A DNA stretch of 5,399 bases from Clostridiales bacterium UBA5446 (GTDB taxonomy: Bacteria; Bacillota; Clostridia; Oscillospirales; Oscillospiraceae): assembly GCA_002427465.1 (NCBI GenBank), contig DIRC01000060.1:1-5399 (forward strand), read 5' to 3'. The translations under genes and the position numbers were made by a program. Below are positions 1 to 4,940 of the stretch, in pieces; positions within the stretch are counted from its first letter, which is position 1, and the number at the start of each line of letters is the position of its first letter. The notes beneath the pieces are model-generated. The model was not told the origin of the DNA. It ran no database searches and saw only the letters and a list, made by a program, of their open reading frames with translations.

Positions 1-1139
1 TATTTCTGAGCGAGGATGCTGCTTCCGATAAGCATTCTGAGGATTTCGTTCGTGCCTTCGCCGATTTCAAGGAGCTTGGCGTCGCGGACGAAACGCTCGA
101 TGTGGTATTCCCGGCTGTATCCGTTGCCGCCGAGTACCTGCTGGCATTCCAGGCAGATCTGGGTGCAGCGGGTAGCGCTGAACAGCTTGGTCTGAGCCGC
201 TTCGACGGTGTGGCGCTTGCCGGCGGCCTTCATGGCGGCGGTATCGTAGGTCATAAGCTCCATAGCGCGGATTTCGGCGGATATGTCGGCGAATTTGAAC
301 ATAATACCCTGGTGCTTGGCAATGGGCTTGCCGAACGTCATACGCTCGTTGGCATAGTTTTTGGCAATGGTCATGGCGTGCTCGGAAAGGCCGGCAGCGA
401 TAGCGCCGATGCTGATTCTGGCGCCGTCAAGGGCCATCATCGCAATTTTGAAGCCGGAGCCGAGGGGGCCAAGCAGAGCGTCGGCGGGCAGATGGATATT
501 GTCGAAGGACAGCTCGCAGGTAGCGCTGCCGCGGCAGCCCATCTTGTCCTCGAACTTGCCTATGTTCAGGCCCTTGATACCGTTGGGAACGATGAACGCT
601 GAAATGCCCTTGCTGCCGGCTGAGGGGTCGGTCTTGGCAAGGATAGTGTAGATATCTGCGACGCCGGAGTTGGTGATCCAGGCTTTGCTGCCGTTGAGAA
701 TCCAGCCGCCGTCGGGAGCGGGCACTACGTTGGATTTAATGCCGGCGGCGTCGGAGCCTGCGCAGGGCTCGGTCAGGCCAAAAGCGAATATTTTACCTGC
801 TGCCGCCATGGGGAGATACTTTTTCTTCTGCTCATCGGAGCCGTGATAAAGGATGGTGTCGGCCGCGAGCCAGTGGGCGTCCAGAGCCAGGGCCACGCTG
901 CCGCTGCCCTTTGCCATCTCGTGAATGACGATGGCGCTGGTTACGGCATCTCCGCCGCCGCCGCCGTACTCTTCGGGAATATGAATGCCAGCCAGTCCGG
1001 TTTCGCTAATTTTTTTATGCAGGTCAAAATCAAACCCATTTTCATCCATCCATTTGTCGCGCGGTTCAATTTCCTTTTTAGTGAATTCTCTCACCATGTC
1101 GCGGACCATCTTCTGCTCTTCTGTGAAATTGATAAGCAT
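1..1139 (-). CDS. Acyl-CoA dehydrogenase, short-chain/butyryl-CoA type (3' end at or just past window edge)
   Basis: Cytoplasmic FAD flavoenzyme that introduces the alpha-beta double bond into an acyl-CoA thioester and normally passes electrons to electron-transfer flavoprotein. The minus-strand frame is open from ATG at 1139 to the window edge, giving 379 residues; family members are about 380. The last two visible bases, TA, could begin a stop codon. Both family signatures are intact: GLTEPCAGSD at residues 121-130, and Q334-G337-G338-G340 through R349 and D353. The FAD-contact segment WITNSG is present, as is R266 in ERMTFG, the arginine that contacts the FAD pyrophosphate. The catalytic base is E361 in GEGTNEI, the position used by short- and medium-chain enzymes rather than isovaleryl or long-chain types. 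GGAGG lies 8 nt before the ATG. Codons are strongly biased to C-ending forms (GGC, GCC, ATC, AAC), suggesting high expression. Substrate chain length cannot be read from the sequence; butyryl-CoA is a guess. Confidence 0.95.
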   Translation of the reverse strand, partial: MLINFTEEQKMVRDMVREFTKKEIEPRDKWMDENGFDFDLHKKISETGLAGIHIPEEYGGGGGDAVTSAIVIHEMAKGSGSVALALDAHWLAADTILYHGSDEQKKKYLPMAAAGKIFAFGLTEPCAGSDAAGIKSNVVPAPDGGWILNGSKAWITNSGVADIYTILAKTDPSAGSKGISAFIVPNGIKGLNIGKFEDKMGCRGSATCELSFDNIHLPADALLGPLGSGFKIAMMALDGARISIGAIAAGLSEHAMTIAKNYANERMTFGKPIAKHQGIMFKFADISAEIRAMELMTYDTAAMKAAGKRHTVEAAQTKLFSATRCTQICLECQQVLGGNGYSREYHIERFVRDAKLLEIGEGTNEILRMLIGSSILAQK

Positions 1140-1170
1140 TGACTTTTCCTCCGTCTATAAAAAATTTTAT

Positions 1171-1199
1171 TTGTTACAGCTTCTGCAAGTGCCTGTCAA
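1171..1199 (-). promoter_or_regulatory. Candidate sigma-A promoter of the minus-strand acyl-CoA dehydrogenase
   Basis: Read on the minus strand, a perfect TTGACA (1199-1194) is followed after 17 nt by TAACAA (1176-1171). The -10 box is poor (3 of 6), but the -35 and spacing are ideal. A start near 1164 would leave a leader of about 25 nt holding the GGAGG at 1152-1148. The poor -10 overlaps one copy of the TTACAG repeat, which would suit a regulated promoter. An alternative is the perfect minus-strand TATAAT at 1248-1243, but it lacks a good -35 box. Confidence 0.45.
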
Positions 1200-1331
1200 T
1201 AGCAAAAACTGTAATATAACAAATTATGGAATTTTTCCTGCTATTATACTGGTGTTATAAGGATGAAAACTGTAAAATCTTATGTGTTTCACTTAAATTT
1301 GACTCTGTATATTAAAAATTTAACATTACAG
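1174..1331. repeat. Dispersed CTGTAA/TTACAG repeat, possible operator sites
   Basis: The hexamer occurs as TTACAG at 1174-1179, CTGTAA at 1209-1214, CTGTAA at 1270-1275 and TTACAG at 1326-1331, so the four copies form two inverted pairs. The two central copies extend to a 10-bp direct repeat AAAACTGTAA (1205-1214 and 1266-1275, 61 bp apart). The last copy extends to TTACAGTT, the reverse complement of part of that unit. The first copy overlaps the candidate -10 box of the minus-strand dehydrogenase. This could be a multi-site operator for the neighbouring regulator; chance in AT-rich DNA is the alternative. Confidence 0.35.
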
Positions 1332-1389
1332 TTGCAAAAAGTCAAGAGAAGCTATAAGTGTCCAGGCATATTTGTAGATAATGATAATT

Positions 1390-1399
1390 TTTGCGCAAA
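1390..1399. repeat. 10-bp perfect palindrome in the divergent spacer
   Basis: TTTGCGCAAA is a perfect dyad in otherwise AT-rich DNA, about 120 bp upstream of the -35 box of the regulator gene. A dimeric repressor or activator could bind it. Too short to exclude chance. Confidence 0.25.
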
Positions 1400-1517
1400 T
1401 CCGCTAATTGTGCGACGAAATGTTATAGAACAGTTAATCGCAAAATTATGTGAAATCAGGGAAGTATTGTAATTCTGTTATATAATTATGATTTTTTTGA
1501 TGCGGCGTAATTCGACC

Positions 1518-1546
1518 TTGATATAGATTGAAACAGCGTGTATAAT
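1518..1546 (+). promoter_or_regulatory. Sigma-A promoter of the regulator/acyl-CoA dehydrogenase operon
   Basis: TTGATA (1518-1523), a 17-nt spacer, then a perfect TATAAT (1541-1546). Transcription would start near 1553, giving a leader of about 30 nt that carries the ribosome binding site at 1572-1580. This is the best promoter match in the window and would drive the regulator and, by read-through, the dehydrogenase at 2933. Confidence 0.75.
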
Positions 1547-1583
1547 AGAACTAATACAGAATAAACAGTTTGGGGAGAGGAAC

Positions 1584-2885
1584 GTGGCGGCAAAAAGCGA
1601 TATGGTGATCGCCTATATCGAGTCCCTGGATGTTGGCGCAAAGGTTTCGGTGCGAGGGCTTTCCACCGCTCTCGGCGTGAGCCAGGGTACGGTCTATAAG
1701 GCGATTAAGTCCGCCGAGGCATCCGGTCTGGTCATGACAAGGCCGAAGACCGGCACATTCAGGATCGACTCTGCTGTTTCCGTCCTGGAGCAGAAGACGA
1801 AGATTGCGCATATTATTAAAGTTTTGGGCCTGACAGTGCTGGCGGGGTCACAGTATACCGATAAAGCAATTGGATGCATTCTCGTGGCCGATGGCGACGA
1901 GGAGAGCGTCAGAGATGGTGCCTGCGGGGAATATGAGGCCGACAGTGTACTTTTCATTGTGGGAAATCGGCCCGAAATACAGAAGCTTGTCATGCAGTCG
2001 GGGGCAAATCTTTTGATAACCGGCGGTGGCCGCCCAGATGAGAATCTGATTATTTACGCCGAAAAGAACGGAAACTGTATATTATCGTCGCTCCAGAGCA
2101 CATATTCGCTGCTGCGCCTGCTGAACAGCCACATTGTTGGCGGAGGGATAACGAAAACGGACAGCAGGGTCAGCAGCTGGATGCAGGCGCCGTATTTGCT
2201 CTATTACAACGATATTACCGCGGATTGGCACCGGCTCTACCAGTCGGTTTCGTCCATCGTGTCCGAGTATCCGGTTGTAAACGACGAGCTTGAGCTTTGC
2301 GGCACGCTGGATATTGCGAAGGCCTTTGCGGCCAACCCATCCCAGAAGGTTTCAGGCGTCCTGAACGCGTCGGGCGATTATCTCCAGGTGGACCAGGGAA
2401 CGACGATGCAGGAAGCGGCGGAAAAAATGGTTCTATCCGGCAAGAATCTTGTGGCCGTCACCCAGGACGGAAAAATGTGCGGGCTTATCACGGCCAGCGA
2501 TATCCTCAGGTATTATCTCTATTCCGGCAGAAGCAGGACGCAGTATCAATACGAGTCTTTTCTGGAAGAAGCGGCGGCACATGCGTCAAAGGGACATAAA
2601 ACCTTTTACATTCGTTTCCCGGGAGACGAGCTGGACAATTATTCGGAGTTTTCACTTTCCATCATGCTGGCGGCGGCGAAGAAGCATGCGGATGACTTTT
2701 TAAAAAAGCCGTGCAAACTGGACAACGGGACATTTTTTGTGTCCGAGCACACTGTGTCGAAGGACGGCTTGATGCTTTCCAGCGTCATTTCAAGATGCGG
2801 AGACAGCTATTGTGTGCTGGAGGTGGAGATGCATGACGAAACCAAATCATGTGCGAAATCGATTCTGATGTTTTCAAGCGGCTGA
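1584..2885 (+). CDS. YtoI/SpxR-like transcriptional regulator (winged HTH, DRTGG, CBS, HotDog)
   Basis: A 433-residue cytoplasmic protein whose length and domain order match the YtoI/SpxR family of Bacillota. Residues 5-62 form a GntR-like winged helix with the recognition region VSQGTVYKAIKSAE. Residues of about 70-185 are a DRTGG-type domain, with the strand VLFIVGN and the TGG at 146-148. Residues of about 195-312 are a CBS pair: the first is degenerate (PVVNDELELCGTLDIA), the second canonical (AVTQDGKMCGLITASDI). Residues of about 338-433 are a HotDog domain with no evident catalytic motif, so probably ligand-binding. In known families CBS pairs bind adenine nucleotides and HotDog domains bind acyl-CoA, as FapR does with malonyl-CoA. 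GTG at 1584 is chosen because GGGGAGAGG (1572-1580) sits correctly before it; ATG at 1602 would trim the helix. The dehydrogenase follows 47 bp later with no terminator between, suggesting an operon. The effector and targets are unknown. Confidence 0.88.
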   Translation: MAAKSDMVIAYIESLDVGAKVSVRGLSTALGVSQGTVYKAIKSAEASGLVMTRPKTGTFRIDSAVSVLEQKTKIAHIIKVLGLTVLAGSQYTDKAIGCILVADGDEESVRDGACGEYEADSVLFIVGNRPEIQKLVMQSGANLLITGGGRPDENLIIYAEKNGNCILSSLQSTYSLLRLLNSHIVGGGITKTDSRVSSWMQAPYLLYYNDITADWHRLYQSVSSIVSEYPVVNDELELCGTLDIAKAFAANPSQKVSGVLNASGDYLQVDQGTTMQEAAEKMVLSGKNLVAVTQDGKMCGLITASDILRYYLYSGRSRTQYQYESFLEEAAAHASKGHKTFYIRFPGDELDNYSEFSLSIMLAAAKKHADDFLKKPCKLDNGTFFVSEHTVSKDGLMLSSVISRCGDSYCVLEVEMHDETKSCAKSILMFSSG

Positions 2886-2932
2886 TTTTGTGGCAGAATC
2901 CGTGAAAAATAATCCGAAAAGGGTGGAAACAG

Positions 2933-4087
2933 GTGTATTGTCTCTCGGAAAGTCAGAAACAATTCAAAGGCGCGATAAGGAAATTTGTTGATGAGGAAAT
3001 CTGCCCATACGCACCGGCCCTGGATAAAGCGGGCGTATTTCCAAAAAATCAGCTGAATCGATGCTGGGAGCTGGGACTTGCCAATGCCCTGTTCGTGGCG
3101 GATGTTGAAGGCTGTGAATACGGCGCGCTGGAGGGTGTCATTATTGTTGAGGAGCTTGCCAGGGGGCTGGGATCACTGGGGCTCATCATGTGTCCCCATT
3201 ATCAATGCTGCGATCTTATCGCCCTGGCGGGAGACGATGAACTGAAGAAAAACGTCCTGGTTCCGTCGCTGAAATATGGGAAGATACTGGCCTATGCCCT
3301 CAGCGAGGCAAGCGGCGGATCGGACGCGCTGGGTATTGATACCACCGCCATAAGAAACGGCGACGAATGGGTGCTGAATGGCTCCAAATGCTGGATAACG
3401 AATGCGGGGATCGCCGACGGATATATTATCGCGGCGAAGACGTCTGCATACGGAAGAAGCCGCAGCGTTAGCCTTTTTTACGTAGACAGCGCTTCTCCCG
3501 GATTTATCGTGCGGGAAAGCGATAAGATGATCGGAATGAATAATTCGCCGATGGGCACCATCGAATTTAACAATTGCCGGATTCCTCTGAATTGCCTGGT
3601 AGGAAACGAAAACGAGGGATATAGGCTGATCAAAACCGCGCTCAACGAGGGCCGCCTCTCGCTGTCGGCGGTGGCTGTGGGGATTGCCCAGCGGGCGCTG
3701 GAACTTGCTATTGCGTATTCCAGCAGCACCAGCCAGTATGGACGGAGCCTGTCCACGTACCAGGGGATATCTTTTAAGATTGCTGATATCTATACTAGAA
3801 TAACCGCCGCAAGAAATATGTTGTATCATGTCGCCTCGATGTGCGATCAGAATATGCCGTATACCACGGAGGTTGCGGCACTCAAGCTTTTTTCCACCGA
3901 AATATGCTGCGAGGTATGCAAGGATGCGCGGCAGATACACGGCGCAAAGGGACTCAGTAAGGATTTCGAGATTGAGCGGTGCCTGCGCGACGCCCACATG
4001 CTGACCGTGGCGGAAGGCACTTCGGAAATATGCCGGATCGTCATCTCAAACGCGATGTATAATTCAAAAATAGAGGACTATTCATAA
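2933..4087 (+). CDS. Acyl-CoA dehydrogenase, second paralogue with atypical FAD-contact residues
   Basis: A 384-residue member of the FAD acyl-CoA dehydrogenase family, full length. It collinearly matches the dehydrogenase at 1-1139, with key motifs at nearly the same residue numbers. Signature 1 is ALSEASGGSD (122-131), WITNAG lies at 154-159, and the catalytic base is E361 in AEGTSEI. Two positions are odd. The arginine before QFG/TFG that normally contacts FAD pyrophosphate across the dimer is T266 (SSTSQYG). Signature 2 reads Q334-IHGAKG, with A338 where the pattern requires G or S. The enzyme may therefore bind FAD more weakly, or act on an unusual acyl-CoA. The start is GTG at 2933, preceded by a weak site (GGGTGG, 2921-2926); an in-frame TGA at 2903 and the absence of other starts leave little choice. 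Codons are mixed (ATA, GGA, CGG, AGA), unlike the C-biased paralogue. Probably co-transcribed with the upstream regulator. Substrate unknown. Confidence 0.93.
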   Translation: MYCLSESQKQFKGAIRKFVDEEICPYAPALDKAGVFPKNQLNRCWELGLANALFVADVEGCEYGALEGVIIVEELARGLGSLGLIMCPHYQCCDLIALAGDDELKKNVLVPSLKYGKILAYALSEASGGSDALGIDTTAIRNGDEWVLNGSKCWITNAGIADGYIIAAKTSAYGRSRSVSLFYVDSASPGFIVRESDKMIGMNNSPMGTIEFNNCRIPLNCLVGNENEGYRLIKTALNEGRLSLSAVAVGIAQRALELAIAYSSSTSQYGRSLSTYQGISFKIADIYTRITAARNMLYHVASMCDQNMPYTTEVAALKLFSTEICCEVCKDARQIHGAKGLSKDFEIERCLRDAHMLTVAEGTSEICRIVISNAMYNSKIEDYS

Positions 4088-4094
4088 TCGTCAT

Positions 4095-4141
4095 TCCGGG
4101 GGCGGAGCGCCGTCGCACATTACGCGGCATAACGGCCCGGA
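4095..4141 (+). repeat. GC-rich inverted repeat downstream of the second dehydrogenase
   Basis: TCCGGG (4095-4100) pairs with CCCGGA (4136-4141), and an inner CCGT (4110-4113) pairs with ACGG (4132-4135). It begins 8 bp after the dehydrogenase stop. No T-run follows, so it is not a standard intrinsic terminator; it might stabilise the 3' end of the mRNA or be chance in GC-rich DNA. Confidence 0.35.
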
Positions 4142-4165
4142 CTCCAGAGACTTCGCAAGCGGTCT

Positions 4166-4201
4166 AAAAAAATTCGCTTTTGCCTTAGGCAAAAGCGAAT
4201 T
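4166..4201 (-). terminator. Intrinsic terminator of spoIIID
   Basis: Perfect 14-bp inverted repeat: 4171-4184 (AATTCGCTTTTGCC) against 4188-4201, with a 3-nt loop. On the minus strand it starts 2 nt after the spoIIID stop codon and runs into seven T (4172-4166), so it is a textbook terminator in that direction. In the plus direction no tight T-run follows, but the hairpin could still act as a weaker stop for transcripts arriving from the dehydrogenase, since the two genes converge here. Confidence 0.9.
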
Positions 4202-4203
4202 CA

Positions 4204-4452
4204 TCATTCTCCTTTGTATTTTTTTCGTGTTGCAATCCCGCCTCGTATGTGCCGCTCGGCCTTGTTGAGATCGAGCAAACCGCGGACCTCTGAATATAGC
4301 TCCGGGTTCACACCTTCCAGCCGCTCCGTAATATCTTTGTGTACGGTAGACTTGCTTATCCCAAACTTCTTTGCGGCGGCTCTAACGGTGACTCGATTTT
4401 CTGTTATGTATTCCGCGAGCCGAATGGCCCGCTCCTCTATGTCAGTCCTCAT
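4204..4452 (-). CDS. spoIIID: Stage III sporulation protein D, mother-cell DNA-binding regulator
   Basis: SpoIIID is a small monomeric DNA-binding protein that acts in the mother cell during sporulation, modulating sigma-E genes and helping switch to sigma-K. This 82-residue product has the family's usual size and order. A helix-turn-helix at about residues 22-45 carries VRAAAKKFGISKSTVHKDI, very close to the family core. It is followed by the typical ERL-x-x-x-NPEL segment and a basic C-terminal tail (RHIRGGIATRKKYKGE) that in the Bacillus subtilis protein contributes to DNA binding. I chose ATG at 4452 over the in-frame GTG at 4461, because GGGAG (4465-4461) lies 8 nt before the ATG but would overlap the GTG. 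The gene stands alone: it converges on the dehydrogenase and ends in its own terminator. It marks the host as an endospore former. Confidence 0.96.
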   Translation of the reverse strand: MRTDIEERAIRLAEYITENRVTVRAAAKKFGISKSTVHKDITERLEGVNPELYSEVRGLLDLNKAERHIRGGIATRKKYKGE

Positions 4453-4457
4453 ATATA

Positions 4458-4465
4458 CCACTCCC
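4458..4465 (-). promoter_or_regulatory. Ribosome binding site deciding the spoIIID start
   Basis: On the minus strand GGGAGTGG precedes TATAT and then ATG (4452-4450). Its core GGGAG is 8 nt from that ATG. The GTG at 4461-4459 lies inside this same element and so cannot use it. Confidence 0.75.
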
Positions 4466-4482
4466 GGAAGTCTCGGTGTTAG

Positions 4483-4510
4483 ATGATATGTTCATGAGGG
4501 CATGGTTTAT
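4483..4510 (-). promoter_or_regulatory. Candidate sigma-E-type promoter of spoIIID
   Basis: On the minus strand ATA (4510-4508) is followed after 17 nt by CATATCAT (4490-4483), which matches 6 of 8 positions of the Bacillus sigma-E -10 element CATACAnT at the normal spacing. A start near 4476 would fall about 10 nt before the ribosome binding site. spoIIID is sigma-E dependent in B. subtilis, so context supports the weak match. Confidence 0.35.
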
Positions 4511-4645
4511 TACCCAACGTGAATTACGGACAAGAAAACAGGCGGCATAGGAGCATGAAAACCGATAATTTGGGGAACCACAGGGGGCGGACGTTTTCCC
4601 GCAAGGGGGACTCGAAATGCAAATAGACGGGAAAATGCGCAATAC

Positions 4646-4689
4646 TTTCTTCTGATTTGTATAAATTTTCAAAGGAAAATCAGTAGAAA
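4646..4689. repeat. AT-rich inverted repeat upstream of the gdhA promoter candidate
   Basis: TTTCTTCTGATTT (4646-4658) is complementary to AAATCAGTAGAAA (4677-4689) except for one T-T mismatch: 12 pairs in 13, around an 18-nt centre. Within it, ATTTTC (4665-4670) and GAAAAT (4675-4680) offer an alternative small hairpin. It ends 4 bp before the candidate -35 box at 4694, a position suited to an operator or activator site. Confidence 0.4.
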
Positions 4690-4693
4690 TTGC

Positions 4694-4722
4694 TTGTGAG
4701 TCAGCGAATTACTTGGTAAAAT
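4694..4722 (+). promoter_or_regulatory. Candidate promoter of glutamate dehydrogenase
   Basis: TTGTGA (4694-4699), 17 nt, TAAAAT (4717-4722): 4 of 6 and 5 of 6 matches to sigma-A boxes at ideal spacing. A start near 4729 would give a leader of about 210 nt that includes the structured element at 4756-4852. No better promoter is visible closer to the gene. Confidence 0.35.
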
Positions 4723-4755
4723 AAAAAAATCATCTTTTCTCTTCGATTTAAAGTG

Positions 4756-4852
4756 AAACCATGCGTTAACCGCCGAGTTTTCCGAGAGGGGCCCGGCGAT
4801 ACAAAAGGTTTAATCCGGAGAGAGATAGGGCCGGCGTTTTTTTCACCGGATT
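4756..4852 (+). promoter_or_regulatory. Candidate structured leader/attenuator upstream of gdhA
   Basis: Several mutually exclusive pairings are visible. An upstream fold pairs AAACC (4756-4760) with GGTTT (4807-4811), enclosing CGCCG (4771-4775) with CGGCG (4794-4798) and a CC-GAGA-GG hairpin. A competing stem pairs GCCCGGC (4791-4797) with GCCGGC (4830-4835), six GC pairs with one bulged C. It is followed by one G and seven T (4837-4843), like an intrinsic terminator. AATCCGG (4812-4818) also pairs perfectly with CCGGATT (4846-4852), spanning the T-run, and could act as an antiterminator. I do not recognise a known riboswitch consensus. It could instead be the end of a small independent transcript. 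Confidence 0.35.
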
Positions 4853-4924
4853 CATGTCAAAGCTCGCGAAACACGACGCCGGACGGCCTGCATATCATAG
4901 ATATACCAGCAAACTAAGAAAATA

Positions 4925-4934
4925 GGGGAGGGAG
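4925..4934 (+). promoter_or_regulatory. Ribosome binding site for the TTG start of gdhA
   Basis: GGGGAGGGAG lies 6-9 nt before TTG at 4941, depending on the register used. The nearby ATG at 4951 is out of frame and meets TGA within four codons, so TTG is the start this site serves. Confidence 0.75.
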
Positions 4935-4940
4935 AAAGCG

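Larger units (their letters stand above)
1140..1583. other. AT-rich divergent intergenic region
   Basis: A 444-bp spacer, clearly more AT-rich than the genes on either side, separating the two divergent units. It holds promoters pointing both ways, four copies of a CTGTAA/TTACAG hexamer between 1174 and 1331, and a perfect palindrome TTTGCGCAAA at 1390-1399. The stretch from about 1335 to 1500 shows no convincing gene. The only plus-strand frame of any length (1263-1472, 69 codons) has its purine-rich stretch directly against the ATG, without a usable ribosome-binding spacing, and a low-complexity product. The length of the spacer suggests more regulatory input than a simple back-to-back promoter pair needs. 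Confidence 0.7.
4453..4940. other. Non-coding region between spoIIID and glutamate dehydrogenase
   Basis: Nearly 490 bp with no supportable gene. From spoIIID onward it holds the candidate sigma-E promoter, a small hairpin with a GCAA tetraloop (TTTCCC 4595-4600, GGGGGA 4605-4610, including two G-T pairs), an AT-rich inverted repeat at 4646-4689, a candidate promoter at 4694-4722 and a GC-rich structured stretch at 4756-4852. From 4853 to 4920 I see no clear promoter. The minus-strand frame at 4442-4672 overlaps the spoIIID start, has no family resemblance and is Cys/Ser-rich, so I do not call it. Confidence 0.65.

Noticed and set aside
102..602. 166-codon plus-strand frame opposite the first acyl-CoA dehydrogenase
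   Set aside because: The minus strand here encodes intact dehydrogenase motifs (signature 2, catalytic E361). The plus-strand product is a Gly/Ala/His-rich shadow.
1263..1472. 69-codon plus-strand frame in the divergent spacer
   Set aside because: The ATAAGG directly abuts the ATG, leaving no ribosome spacing. The product is not family-like, and the frame lies in AT-rich regulatory DNA.
3173..3997. Long open frame (274 codons) antisense to the second acyl-CoA dehydrogenase
   Set aside because: It lies entirely inside a well-supported gene on the other strand, has no ribosome binding site that I can see and resembles no family. Such antisense frames are common in moderately GC-rich coding DNA.
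4453..4461. Longer spoIIID reading from GTG at 4461 (three extra residues)
   Set aside because: The only good ribosome binding site overlaps this GTG and is correctly spaced for the ATG at 4452.
4442..4672. 76-codon minus-strand frame upstream of and overlapping the spoIIID start
   Set aside because: No ribosome binding site recognised, no family resemblance, and it would cover the likely spoIIID promoter.
4756..4852. Known riboswitch (glycine, fluoride, c-di-AMP or ZTP class) before gdhA
   Set aside because: Short matches such as GGAGAG, GGCGAT and CGCCGA occur, but the other conserved blocks of those classes are missing, so no class is assigned.
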